Positions 25,593-34,407 of a DNA stretch of 64,000 bases are shown here, one piece after another. The notes under the pieces were generated by a model. The model was not told the DNA's origin. It saw nothing but the letters and a program-made list of their open reading frames with translations, and did not search any database. Made by a program: the position numbers and the translations under genes. The stretch spans positions 2,418,001 through 2,482,000 of the forward strand of contig NZ_CP051201.1 in the NCBI RefSeq assembly GCF_024181285.1. Direction: 5' to 3'. Origin of the DNA: Treponema sp. OMZ 790. GTDB lineage: Bacteria; Spirochaetota; Spirochaetia; Treponematales; Treponemataceae. Numbering within the stretch: position 1 is the first letter of the stretch; every line of letters begins with the position of its first letter.

Positions 25593-25970
25593 ATGACTGA
25601 AGATGAAATTTCTAAAATAGTAATTGATTCAGCAATCGAAGTTCATAGGTTTTTAGGTCCGGGCCTTTTGGAAAGCAGCTATGAGCAATGTCTTTTTTAC
25701 GAGTTGCTTAAGGCTGGATTAAAAGTTGAACGGCAAAAAAGTTTCCCAATTCAATACAAAGAAGTAATTGTCGATTCGGGATATAGAGTCGATCTGATTG
25801 TAGAGGATAAAGTAATAGTTGAACTAAAGGCTGTCGATAAGATAGCAGATGTTCATATTGCTCAAGTACTTACGTACTTAAAATTATCTAAATGCAAACT
25901 TGGTTTATTGCTTAATTTTAATACCAAACTTCTAAAAGATGGAATTAAACGAATAGCAAACGAACTATAA
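25593..25970 (+). CDS. GxxExxY family protein
   Basis: 125 residues from the ATG at 25593. A TTG at 25584 is in frame, but no better ribosome site favours it. The family signature GPGLLESSYEQCLFYEL (G-x-x-E-x-x-Y) is exact. Then ERQKSFPIQYKEVIVDSGYRVDLIVEDKVIVELKAVDKIADVHIAQVLTYLKL, a PD-(D/E)XK-like core with D and E-x-K. The family is found across many phyla; its function is unknown. The gene lies between two 100-bp repeats within the fatty acid operon, as if inserted as a cassette. Confidence 0.85.
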   Translation: MTEDEISKIVIDSAIEVHRFLGPGLLESSYEQCLFYELLKAGLKVERQKSFPIQYKEVIVDSGYRVDLIVEDKVIVELKAVDKIADVHIAQVLTYLKLSKCKLGLLLNFNTKLLKDGIKRIANEL

Positions 25971-25988
25971 GTACGCATAGAGCAATTA

Positions 25989-26088
25989 AAACCACTAAGC
26001 AAGCCAAGAGCGCCAAGGAATTTAAAAGAATAGAGACAACATCTCCCTTAAAAATTCTTTGCGGCCTTCGCGATCTTTGCGGTTAAAT
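25989..26088 (+). repeat. Dispersed 100-bp palindromic element, right copy
   Basis: Begins AAACCACTAAGCAAGCCAAG and ends CTTTGCGGTTAAAT; the central ACATCTCCCTTAAAAATTCTTTGCG is nearly identical to the left copy. It ends 23 bases before the fabV start. Confidence 0.8.
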
Positions 26089-26111
26089 TAAAATTTTTAT
26101 GGAGGAAGGAT

Positions 26112-27305
26112 ATGATTGTAAAACCGATGGTTAGGAATAACATTTGTTTAAATGCTCATCCTAAAGGATGCAAAAAGGGTGTAGAGGATCAAATAGAATA
26201 CACAAAGAAGAGGATTACCGCTGAGGTAAAATCGGGTGCTGCGTCACCGAAAAATGTACTCGTGCTCGGCTGCTCTAACGGCTACGGACTTGCAAGCCGA
26301 ATCACGGCAGCCTTCGGCTACGGAGCCGCTACTATAGGCGTTTCCTTTGAAAAGGCCGGAAGCGAAACAAAGTACGGAACCCCCGGCTGGTACAACAACC
26401 TGGCCTTTGACGAGGCGGCAAAAAAAGAAGGTCTTTATTCCGTTACTATAGACGGCGATGCCTTTTCCGATGAAATCAAGGCTCAAGTTATTGAAGAAGC
26501 AAAAAAGAAGGGAATGAAATTCGACCTCATTGTTTACAGCTTGGCAAGCCCTGTAAGAACAGACCCCGACACAGGCATAATGCACAAGTCGGTCTTAAAA
26601 CCCTTCGGCAAAACCTTTACAGGCAAGACTGTCGATCCCTTTACGGGAGAACTAAAAGAGATTTCCGCAGAGCCTGCAAGCGATGAAGAAGCTCAAGCCA
26701 CCGTTAAGGTTATGGGCGGAGAAGATTGGGAGCGCTGGATAAACCGGCTTTCAAAAGAAGGCTTGCTGGAAGAAGGCTGCATCACTATGGCCTATTCCTA
26801 TATAGGCCCCGAAGCCACCCAAGCCCTCTACCGCAAAGGCACCATAGGCAAGGCCAAAGAACACCTTGAAGCCACAGCTCACCGATTAAACAAGGAAAAC
26901 CCGTCAATACGTGCCTTTGTTTCGGTAAACAAGGGTTTGGTAACAAGGGCAAGTGCCGTAATCCCCGTAATCCCCCTCTACCTCGCTTCCTTGTTCAAGG
27001 TTATGAAGGAAAAAGGAAACCACGAGGGCTGTATCGAGCAGATCACCCGCCTTTATGCAGAAAGGCTCTACCGCAAAGACGGCTCAATCCCCGTTGATGA
27101 AGAAAACAGAATCCGCATTGACGATTGGGAACTTGAAGAAGACGTACAGCGAGAAGTTTCTGCCTTGATGGAAAAGGTAACGAGCGAAAATGCCGAAAGC
27201 CTCACCGACCTTGCAGGCTACCGCCACGACTTTTTAGCCTCAAACGGCTTTGATGTCGCAGGCGTCAATTACGAAGCCGAAGTAGAAAGGTTTGACAGGA
27301 TTTAA
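26112..27305 (+). CDS. fabV: trans-2-enoyl-CoA/ACP reductase (FabV / Ter)
   Basis: 397 residues. NADH-dependent enoyl reductase, the last step of each fatty acid elongation cycle; the T. denticola orthologue Ter is well studied and reduces crotonyl-CoA. The catalytic pair Tyr240-x8-Lys249 is present (YRKGTIGKAK), as is the nucleotide-binding LVLGCSNGYGLASRITAAFG. The chain is nearly the known Ter sequence with scattered differences (for example HPKG near residue 18). GGAGGAAGG precedes the ATG. It lies downstream of fabHDG, separated by the repeat-flanked cassette. Confidence 0.96.
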   Translation: MIVKPMVRNNICLNAHPKGCKKGVEDQIEYTKKRITAEVKSGAASPKNVLVLGCSNGYGLASRITAAFGYGAATIGVSFEKAGSETKYGTPGWYNNLAFDEAAKKEGLYSVTIDGDAFSDEIKAQVIEEAKKKGMKFDLIVYSLASPVRTDPDTGIMHKSVLKPFGKTFTGKTVDPFTGELKEISAEPASDEEAQATVKVMGGEDWERWINRLSKEGLLEEGCITMAYSYIGPEATQALYRKGTIGKAKEHLEATAHRLNKENPSIRAFVSVNKGLVTRASAVIPVIPLYLASLFKVMKEKGNHEGCIEQITRLYAERLYRKDGSIPVDEENRIRIDDWELEEDVQREVSALMEKVTSENAESLTDLAGYRHDFLASNGFDVAGVNYEAEVERFDRI

Positions 27306-27330
27306 ATGGCAAAAGATATTCAAATCAGGT

Positions 27331-27477
27331 GAATTGGAAGAGGCTTCAGTTACCGAGGATTCCTCGGCAACTGCCTCAGACGGTAAATCCTATCGAATGA
27401 AATTCTACAATCTTGATGCCGTTATTTCCGTAGGAAAACACAATCAGCGGGTAATTGGAAATTATGGAAGATTATAA
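27331..27477 (+). pseudogene. RhuM-family remnant
   Basis: The frame reads GELEEASVTEDSSATASDGK, then SYRMKFYNLDAVISVG, then shifts out of homology (KHNQRVIGNYGRL) and stops at 27475. The D-G-K-x-Y ... YNLDAIISVG pattern is a hallmark of the RhuM/virulence family protein. Only about 45 residues remain, so this is debris. It overlaps the start of the next gene by 14 bases. Confidence 0.6.
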
Positions 27478-28840
27478 TAAAGAGTTTAAAATCGATATTC
27501 CTAAAAAACAGAGTGCACTTAAAGCCGAAATCGTTTCTTTTTTAAACAGCACCGACGGAGAAATTTATCTGGGTGTCGATGACAGCGGAACTGTACATTA
27601 TGATCTCATAAACGAAAAAAAGAAAAAATGGGAAGAGGTTCTTTCAAATTGGATTGTAAATGCCTTTACGCCCGGTGTGACGAGCTTGATTTATATTTAT
27701 CCAAACGAAACTCCCTTTAGAATCAAAATTTTTAAGGGAAAAGAGCGGCCTTACTTTTATAAAGACGGAGAAGGTTTTAATACAAAGGGTGTATATGTCA
27801 GAGTCGGCAGTACAAAAAGGCTTGCAAGTTTTGATGAAATACAAAGAATGATAAGGCAGAATAGTCAAAATGATTACGAACGTTTATTATGCCATCGAGA
27901 TGATTTGACCTTTAATTATATAGAAAATAGATTTAAAGAAAAAAGCGTTCCTTTCGACAAATATGCTCTATCCCTCATGGATAAGAATGGTGAATACAAT
28001 AATGCGGCCCTCTTATTAAGTGACCAAAATCCAACTATCAGTAAGTTTGCCGTTTTTCAGGGTACTACGGTTAATGTCTTTTTGGATAAAAAAGAATTTA
28101 CAGGTTCTATCTTAAAGCAATTAGATGAGGTGCTGTATTTTGCAAATTTATCAAACCGCAAAAAAATAACCATTACAGGAAACCCTGAACGGGATGAGTA
28201 TTCGGATATTCCGGAAAGAGCTCTCAGAGAAGCTATCGTAAACTGCTATTGCCATAGGGACTGGACCTTGAGCGGAGATATAAAAATCGAATTTTATGAT
28301 GACCGAGTGCAAATTTTTTCTCCCGGCAGCTTACCGGACGGATTGACCCTGGAAAACATAAAAATGGGCATGGTTGCTAAAAGGAATAAAATTATAGTGG
28401 ACACTCTGGATAAGGCGGATGTCATCGAAAATTATGCTTCAGGAGTACGCAGAATATTTGAAGATTATGCCGGTTTCAAAAAACAGCCCGAATATTATAT
28501 TTCCGATAACGGAGTAATTGTTACCTTGTTCAACCGCAACTATGATGTTCAAGATGACGGTCAAAATGATGTTCAAGATGACGGTCAAAATGACGGTCAA
28601 GATGACGGTCAAAATGACGGTCAAAATGACGGTCAAAAAATAAACTCAAAAGATAGATTAGAAAAGATAATCAAATATATAGAAAGCGATAAAAATATGA
28701 CAGCAGACAGGCTGAAAGATCTTTTAAATGTATCTAAACGCACTATAGAGCGCGATATTGAAAAACTAAGAAAGGATAACAAAATTGAATATGTAGGCAG
28801 TGCCAAGGAAGGATACTGGATTGTAAAAAGAACTAATTAG
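27464..28840 (+). CDS. AlbA_2 / HATPase (RecG-like) DNA-binding regulator
   Basis: 458 residues from the ATG at 27464 (a TTG at 27455 is in frame). The N-terminal Schlafen AlbA_2 domain has EIVSFLNSTDGEIYLGVDD and VYVRVGSTKRLAS. The middle is the HATPase-like domain of the COG2865 family (DIPERALREAIVNCYCHRDW, IFSPGSLPDGLTLENI, ENYASGVRRIFEDYA). Residues about 360-391 are a repeat linker of 4-residue units, and the C-terminus is an HTH (MTADRLKDLLNVSKRTIERD). Probably a transcription regulator or defence-linked protein. A truncated relative lies at 12991-13323. Confidence 0.82.
   Translation: MEDYNKEFKIDIPKKQSALKAEIVSFLNSTDGEIYLGVDDSGTVHYDLINEKKKKWEEVLSNWIVNAFTPGVTSLIYIYPNETPFRIKIFKGKERPYFYKDGEGFNTKGVYVRVGSTKRLASFDEIQRMIRQNSQNDYERLLCHRDDLTFNYIENRFKEKSVPFDKYALSLMDKNGEYNNAALLLSDQNPTISKFAVFQGTTVNVFLDKKEFTGSILKQLDEVLYFANLSNRKKITITGNPERDEYSDIPERALREAIVNCYCHRDWTLSGDIKIEFYDDRVQIFSPGSLPDGLTLENIKMGMVAKRNKIIVDTLDKADVIENYASGVRRIFEDYAGFKKQPEYYISDNGVIVTLFNRNYDVQDDGQNDVQDDGQNDGQDDGQNDGQNDGQKINSKDRLEKIIKYIESDKNMTADRLKDLLNVSKRTIERDIEKLRKDNKIEYVGSAKEGYWIVKRTN
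28541..28636 (+). repeat. 12-bp tandem repeats (8 copies)
   Basis: Eight 12-bp units, variants of AATGACGGTCAA/GATGACGGTCAA/AATGATGTTCAA, in frame with the regulator; each encodes (N/D/Y)-D-(G/V)-Q. They lengthen or shorten a flexible linker before the HTH without shifting the frame. Confidence 0.92.
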
Positions 28841-28933
28841 ATATTTGTGATAGGAGATTTTTGGTAAACAGTGAGGCTTGACGCCCTCAAAAATTGATAT
28901 TTTTCGGTTGTAAACAGAAAGGAGTAACCAATT

Positions 28934-29953
28934 ATGAAAAAATTTTTAATGGTATTATTTTTAGCAGGTTTATTGCCTGCGGCCATCGCAGCGGCGGAAA
29001 GTGAAGCGTCTTTTTCAGGCTCGGGCAGGGCAATACTCGGTATAAGCCCCGATACAAAAGAGATAACCGTGATAGCACTAACTGCCGATGATTCCGCAAT
29101 ACAGGTTGAAGGCTGCACGGTTACGGAATTACCGAGCGGTGAAGTAACAAAACTTACGGCAACTGGAAATACGATTATCTTAAAAGGAGCAATTACCGAA
29201 CTTGACTGTTCCGATAACCGGCTTACCTCGCTTGATGTGCAGGGTTTGAGTGCTTTAGATAAATTGTACTGTTATAACAATCGGCTTACCTCGCTTGACA
29301 TGCACGGTTTAACTGCTTTACGGGAATTGTCCTGCTCTTTCAATCAGCTGGTCTCGCTTAATGTGCAAGACTCGGCAGGCTTAGAGAAGTTATTCTGCGC
29401 CGAAAATCAACTTACCGCTTTTGATATGAGAGGCTTAACTGTTTTACAAGAACTGAATTGTTCCGATAACCGGCTGACCTCGCTTGATGCACATGATTCA
29501 ACTTTTTTACGCTTTCTTCTGTGTAAGTCCAATCAACTTACCTCGCTTAATGTACAAGGTTTGACCGCCTTAGTGTATCTGAATTGTAGGTCTAATCGGC
29601 TGACCTCGCTTAATGTACAGGGGCTGACTTCTTTGCGGGCACTGAGCTGCTCGGAAAACCGGCTTACCGCACTGAATATACAAGAGACTCCTGCTTTACA
29701 AAAACTGTCCTGCTATGGGAATCAATTAAAAGTAAAAGCCCTTATTCGGATATTCAACAGTTTGCGCGGGACGGATCTTAAAAAAGAAAATGCAGGCGAA
29801 GTTTTAGTACAAAGTGAAATGGACAATTCACATGAAGGCAACATCACGGACTTTTCTTCTTCCGCCGAATTGAAAACCGCCTTTGAAGCTGCAAAAGCAA
29901 AAAACTGGATATTTTATAAGCGGGATACAAACGGAAACGATAAAAAGATTTAA
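28934..29953 (+). CDS. Secreted leucine-rich-repeat protein, first of five
   Basis: 339 residues. Signal peptide MKKFLMVLFLAGLLPAAIAAA at the N-terminus, then a conserved about 60-residue head (AILGISPDTKEITVIALTAD ... VEGCTVTELPSGEVTKLT), nine LRR units of 21 residues (type TSLDVQGLSALDKLYCYNNRL) and a tail (NITDFSSSAELKTAFEAAKAKNW). The cysteine in each unit (L-x-C) and N-x-L follow the bacterial LRR pattern. AAAGGAG ribosome site. The first of a tandem set, all plus strand, with shared head and tail; likely surface or periplasmic interaction proteins. Confidence 0.88.
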   Translation: MKKFLMVLFLAGLLPAAIAAAESEASFSGSGRAILGISPDTKEITVIALTADDSAIQVEGCTVTELPSGEVTKLTATGNTIILKGAITELDCSDNRLTSLDVQGLSALDKLYCYNNRLTSLDMHGLTALRELSCSFNQLVSLNVQDSAGLEKLFCAENQLTAFDMRGLTVLQELNCSDNRLTSLDAHDSTFLRFLLCKSNQLTSLNVQGLTALVYLNCRSNRLTSLNVQGLTSLRALSCSENRLTALNIQETPALQKLSCYGNQLKVKALIRIFNSLRGTDLKKENAGEVLVQSEMDNSHEGNITDFSSSAELKTAFEAAKAKNWIFYKRDTNGNDKKI

Positions 29954-29995
29954 CGGGTATTTTTAATTGGGAATTAAACAAAAGGAGTAAACATT

Positions 29996-31072
29996 ATGAA
30001 AAAATTTTTAATGGTATTATTTTTAGCAGGTTTATTGCCTGCGACCATCGCAGTGGCGGAAGGTGCAGCAGTTTCCGCAGGCACAGGACAAGCGATACTC
30101 GGTATAAGTCCCGATACAAAAACGATAACGATAAAGGCGGTAACTGCCGACAGTTCCTTAATAGATGTTGAAGGCTGCACCGTTGAGGAATTACCGAGCG
30201 GTGAATCGGTTCGGCTTACGGCAACGGGAAATAGGATTGTCTTAAAAGGGGCAATTACCGAGCTTTATTGCTCCGGCAATCGGCTTACCTCGCTTGATGT
30301 GCGGGGATTGCAGGCTTTGACGGTGCTGGAGTGTGCCGGCAATGATCTTACCTCACTCGATGTACATGGCTTAACGGCTTTGGCTGTGCTTGACTGTTCC
30401 GAAAATCAGCTCACATCACTCAATGTGCAAGGTTTGACCGCTTTACAGAAGCTGAACTGTTCTAAAAATCTGCTAACTTCGCTTAATACACAAGATTTTA
30501 ACGCTTTGAAGGGCTTTGACTGTTCCAATAATCTGCTTATCTCGCTTAATGTACAAGGCTTGACTGCTTTGAAAAAACTGGCTTGTTCCGGTAATAAGCT
30601 GACTTCATTAAATGTACAGGGATTAACCGCTTTACGGTATTTGTCTTGCCGTCATAATCAGCTTAAAACACTTAACCTAAAAGGCTTGAGCGCTTTACGC
30701 GAACTGTGGTGTTCCGGCAATGAACTTGCTGCCCTCGATATGCGCGGCATAAACACTGTACAAATACTGGGCTGCTCCGGCAATAAACTTACAGCCCTCG
30801 AATTACCGGCGGTAAACGTTTTACAGGAACTGTACTGTTACGGCAACCGCTTAAACGAAAAAGCTTTTATCCGTATACTAACCGCCCTGCCCGAAAGAAA
30901 CCGAAACGAAGCAGGCAGAGCCTTTATATATGGTGAAAAGAATAATCCGCAGGAAAAAAACATCACGGACTTTACTTCTTCCGCCGAATTGAAAACCGCT
31001 TTTGAAGCCGCAAAAGCAAAAAACTGGATATTTTATAAGCGGGATACAAACGGAAACGATAAAAAGATTTAA
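29996..31072 (+). CDS. Secreted leucine-rich-repeat protein, second of five
   Basis: 358 residues, ten LRR units, with signal peptide, head and tail as in its neighbours. The upstream 42-base spacer with AAAGGAGTAAAC is almost identical to the one before the third gene, and the first 50 or so codons match the first and third genes nearly base for base. Residues 240-290 (LWCSGNELAALDMRGINTVQ) also recur in the third and fifth. Same predicted role; duplicated from the third gene or the reverse. Confidence 0.88.
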   Translation: MKKFLMVLFLAGLLPATIAVAEGAAVSAGTGQAILGISPDTKTITIKAVTADSSLIDVEGCTVEELPSGESVRLTATGNRIVLKGAITELYCSGNRLTSLDVRGLQALTVLECAGNDLTSLDVHGLTALAVLDCSENQLTSLNVQGLTALQKLNCSKNLLTSLNTQDFNALKGFDCSNNLLISLNVQGLTALKKLACSGNKLTSLNVQGLTALRYLSCRHNQLKTLNLKGLSALRELWCSGNELAALDMRGINTVQILGCSGNKLTALELPAVNVLQELYCYGNRLNEKAFIRILTALPERNRNEAGRAFIYGEKNNPQEKNITDFTSSAELKTAFEAAKAKNWIFYKRDTNGNDKKI

Positions 31073-31114
31073 CGGGTGTTTTTAATTGGGAATTAAACAA
31101 AAGGAGTAAACATT

Positions 31115-32317
31115 ATGAAAAAATTTTTAATGGTATTATTTTTAGCAGGTTTATTGCCTGCGACCATCGCAGCGGCGGAAGGTGCAGCAGTTTCCGCAGG
31201 CACAGGACAAGCGATACTCGGTATAAGTCCCGATACAAAAACGATAACGATAAAGGCGGTAACTGCCGACGGTTCCGAGGTACAGGTTGAAGGCTGCACG
31301 GTTACGGAATTACCGAGCGGTGAATCGGTACGGCTTACGGCAACGGGAAATAGGATTGTCTTAAAAGGGGCAATTACCGAACTGCGGTGTTCCGGCAATC
31401 AACTTACCTCACTGGATGTGCAGGGATTGCAGGCTTTGACGGTGCTGGAGTGTGCCGGCAATGATCTTACCTCACTCGATGTACATGGCTTAACGGCTTT
31501 GGCTGTGCTTGACTGTTCCGAAAATCAGCTCACATCACTCAATGTGCAAGGTTTGACCGCTTTACAGAAGCTGAACTGTTCTAAAAATCTGCTAACTTCG
31601 CTTAATACACAAGATTTTAACGCTTTGAAGGGCTTTGACTGTTCCGATAATCTGCTGACCTCTCTTAATGTACAAGACTTGACGGCTTTAGAGGAATTAA
31701 ACTGTTCCGGTAATAAGCTGAGCTCACTCAATGTGCAAGGCTTGTCCGCTTTGAAGGTGCTGTATTGTTCCGATAACGGGCTGACCTTGCTTAATGTACA
31801 AGGCTTGACGGCTTTGGAAAAACTGGCTTGTTCCGGTAATAAGCTGACTTCATTAAATGTACAGGGATTGACCGCTTTACGGTATTTGTCTTGCCGTTAT
31901 AATCAACTTAAAACACTTGATCTAAAAGGCTTGACCGGTTTACGCGAACTGTGGTGTTCCGGCAATGAACTTGCTGCCCTCGATATGCGCGGCATAAACA
32001 CTTTACAAATACTGGGCTGCTCAAACAATAAACTTACAGCCCTCGAATTACCGGCGGTAAACGTTTTACAGGAACTGTACTGTTACGGCAACCGCTTAAA
32101 CGAAAAAGCTTTTATCAGGATATTCAACAATCTACCCGAGCGCGACGGCAATGAAGCGGGCAGAGCCTTTATATATGGTGAAAAGAATAATCCGCAGGAA
32201 AAAAACATCACGAACTTTTCTTCTTCCGCAAAACTGAGAACTGCCTTTGAAGCTGCAAAAGCAAAAAACTGGGAGTTTTATAAGCGGGATACAAATGGAA
32301 ACGATGAAAAGATTTAG
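31115..32317 (+). CDS. Secreted leucine-rich-repeat protein, third of five
   Basis: 400 residues with twelve LRR units: the second gene plus two extra units in the middle, with long stretches identical to it (for example 31440-31640 against 30310-30510). Signal peptide, head and tail conserved. The difference of exactly two 63-bp units implies unequal exchange between aligned repeats. Confidence 0.88.
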   Translation: MKKFLMVLFLAGLLPATIAAAEGAAVSAGTGQAILGISPDTKTITIKAVTADGSEVQVEGCTVTELPSGESVRLTATGNRIVLKGAITELRCSGNQLTSLDVQGLQALTVLECAGNDLTSLDVHGLTALAVLDCSENQLTSLNVQGLTALQKLNCSKNLLTSLNTQDFNALKGFDCSDNLLTSLNVQDLTALEELNCSGNKLSSLNVQGLSALKVLYCSDNGLTLLNVQGLTALEKLACSGNKLTSLNVQGLTALRYLSCRYNQLKTLDLKGLTGLRELWCSGNELAALDMRGINTLQILGCSNNKLTALELPAVNVLQELYCYGNRLNEKAFIRIFNNLPERDGNEAGRAFIYGEKNNPQEKNITNFSSSAKLRTAFEAAKAKNWEFYKRDTNGNDEKI

Positions 32318-32355
32318 AGGGTGTTTTAAGTGGGGATTGAACTAAAGGAGTGAAT

Positions 32356-34341
32356 ATGAAAAAACTTTTTACGGTGCTGTTTGCCGCAGGATTGCTGATA
32401 GGCACGATGAATGCGGCGGCGGCTGATAAGACAGGCATGGGACGGGCACTACTCGGTATAAGCCCCGGCAAAAAAGAGATAACTGTGACGGCGATAACAG
32501 CAGACGGTTCGCCCGTACAGGTAGAAGGCTGCACGGTGACGGAATTACCGAGCGATGAAGAAACAATCCTCACAGCAACGGGAACAAAGGTTGTACTCAA
32601 AGGAAACATTACCGAGCTGGACTGCAGCTCCAATGAACTTACCGCGCTCGATGTTCGCGGCTTAACTGCATTACAGACACTGTACTGTGACAATAATCTG
32701 CTTACCTCGATTGATCTTCACGGATTGACCGCTTTACAGACACTGTACTGTGACAATAACCGGCTTTCCTCCCTTGATGTACGGCACCTTACCGCTTTAC
32801 AGTGGCTGAAGTGCTACAATAATCAACTCTCCGTACTCCATGTGCAGGACTTGACTTCTTTACGGTTGCTATACTGCAATGACAATCGGCTCACTTCACT
32901 GAATCTGCACGGTTTATCCGGCTTATGGTTTCTACATTGCGATAATAATCAGCTTACCTCACTCGATCTAAAGGGGCTTACCGCTTTACGGTGGCTGAAG
33001 TGCCGCGATAATCAGCTCACCACGCTCAATGTGCAGGGTTTGACTTCTTTACAGGTGCTGGAGTGCGACAGCAATCGGCTTATTTCACTGAATCTGCACG
33101 GTTTATCCGGTTTACAGGTGCTGAACTGCGATAATAATCAGCTCACCTCGCTCGATCTAAAGGGGGTAACTGCATTACAGACACTGTACTGTTACAATAA
33201 CCGGCTTACTGTTCTTGATATACACGGCTTGAGCGGGTTAGCAGGCCTGTATTGCTCCCGTAACCGCTTAAAAGAACACGCGCTGATACAGATTATCAAC
33301 AGTTTGCCCGAGCGCAGAACGGATGAAGAAACCGAAGCAGTCTTTTACACGGAAGAGGATAATCGGAGTGAAGGAAACTATACGGATTGGAAGTCTTCTA
33401 TCGGTCTCCAAGCAGCAATAAAAACTGCAAGAGCAAAAAACTGGACGCTTTATAAACAGGTTGGCGGAGAAGATTTTGAAGAGCTTGAGGTGACGGAGGA
33501 ATCGGAGCGCGGTACAGGCTTCGGTGGCGCCGCCGTTCCAATCGATAAGACCTACACGGTAAAAGGCGTGAGCTTTACGATGAAAGGGATTACCGCCGTA
33601 ACGGACGCCGTACTGGGTGATAATAGCATGGAGGATAACCAAGAACACTCGGTAAACCTGTCAGCGTATTATATAGGAGAGACGGAAGTAACGCAGGAGC
33701 TGTGGAAAGCGGTGATGGGGAATAATCCGACTCTTCGTACCGATTCGCTCAAAAATCCGGTAGAGCAGGTAAGCTGGTTTGATTGTATTGCCTTTTGCAA
33801 CGAACTGACGAAGAAAGTATCGAAGTTAGGTGAAAGTCAGTGCGTATATTACAGCGATGACACTTATACTGCCGTATATACTGTAACGGATGCCGGTAAC
33901 AGTATGGTTCCCCATATGAAGCAGGAGGCAAAAGGCTTTCGGCTGCCGACGGAGGCTGAATGGGAATGGGCAGCGAAGGGAGGTAAAGAGTACCGATGGG
34001 CGGGAACGGACAGCGAGGACGAACTTGAAAACTATGCATGGTACGCTGATAACAGCGATTATAAGGCGCATGAAGTAAAACGAAAAGAGGCGAACGGGTA
34101 CGGTTTATACGACATGAGCGGGAACGTAGTGGAGTGGTGCTGGGACTGGTATGACGATAGTATCCCTGCCGATGGGCATACTGATCCGAAAGGAGTATCG
34201 TCCGGTTCTCTCCGCGTTATTCGCGGCGGCGGTTGGCTCACCGGTACTGTGTACGCCGCTCGTGCGGTTCGAGGTTCTAATCTCCCCGGTGATCGCTACG
34301 CCTCTCTCGGTTTGCGTGTGGCGTACAGCGTTGGGAGATAA
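32356..34341 (+). CDS. LRR protein fused to an FGE-sulfatase / C-type-lectin-like domain
   Basis: 661 residues from the ATG at 32356 (GTG at 32350 is in frame, but AAAGGAG suits the ATG). Signal peptide, head domain, eleven LRR units (residues about 85-310), a tail, then from about residue 395 a formylglycine-generating-enzyme type domain: YYIGETEVTQELWKAVMG, NPVEQVSWFDCIAFCNEL, GFRLPTEAEWEWAAKGG and YGLYDMSGNVVEWCWDW, ending LRVIRGGGWL...SLGLRVAYS. In bacteria this fold is often a ligand-binding lectin-like module rather than an enzyme; the same fold carries the variable region of the T. denticola DGR protein TvpA. The last 24 codons before GLRV are almost all NNY. The 5' part shares over 400 nearly identical bases with the fifth gene. 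Confidence 0.88.
   Translation: MKKLFTVLFAAGLLIGTMNAAAADKTGMGRALLGISPGKKEITVTAITADGSPVQVEGCTVTELPSDEETILTATGTKVVLKGNITELDCSSNELTALDVRGLTALQTLYCDNNLLTSIDLHGLTALQTLYCDNNRLSSLDVRHLTALQWLKCYNNQLSVLHVQDLTSLRLLYCNDNRLTSLNLHGLSGLWFLHCDNNQLTSLDLKGLTALRWLKCRDNQLTTLNVQGLTSLQVLECDSNRLISLNLHGLSGLQVLNCDNNQLTSLDLKGVTALQTLYCYNNRLTVLDIHGLSGLAGLYCSRNRLKEHALIQIINSLPERRTDEETEAVFYTEEDNRSEGNYTDWKSSIGLQAAIKTARAKNWTLYKQVGGEDFEELEVTEESERGTGFGGAAVPIDKTYTVKGVSFTMKGITAVTDAVLGDNSMEDNQEHSVNLSAYYIGETEVTQELWKAVMGNNPTLRTDSLKNPVEQVSWFDCIAFCNELTKKVSKLGESQCVYYSDDTYTAVYTVTDAGNSMVPHMKQEAKGFRLPTEAEWEWAAKGGKEYRWAGTDSEDELENYAWYADNSDYKAHEVKRKEANGYGLYDMSGNVVEWCWDWYDDSIPADGHTDPKGVSSGSLRVIRGGGWLTGTVYAARAVRGSNLPGDRYASLGLRVAYSVGR
34201..34320 (+). 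other. Candidate DGR variable region
   Basis: Between the conserved RGGGW (Trp at 34234) and GLRV (from 34309), 21 of 24 codons (34237-34308) end in C or T; exceptions are GTG, GCG and CGA. Leu is CTC three times although other genes here prefer TTA/CTT. This is what adenine-directed mutagenesis of AAC/AAT template codons leaves. The protein pattern W-x8-R-x2-R-x4-P-x2-R-x4-G-L-R-V fits the TvpA-type variable region. No template or reverse transcriptase is present in the window. Confidence 0.6.
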
Positions 34342-34407
34342 TGGGGTAATGAGTAATTGGTAATGGATTATTTGTAATTGGGAATTATGATGAAGGAAAA
34401 TACAAAG

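Noticed and set aside
25461..26088. Insertion sequence
   Set aside because: There is no transposase and no clear target-site duplication; described as a repeat-flanked cassette instead.
28439..28636. 65-residue minus-strand ORF with repeated TVIL
   Set aside because: Antisense of the 12-bp tandem repeats in the regulator gene.
28541..28636. Possible CRISPR-like array
   Set aside because: Units are contiguous with no spacers and encode an in-frame linker. The LRR DNA period of 63 bp is also coding, not CRISPR.
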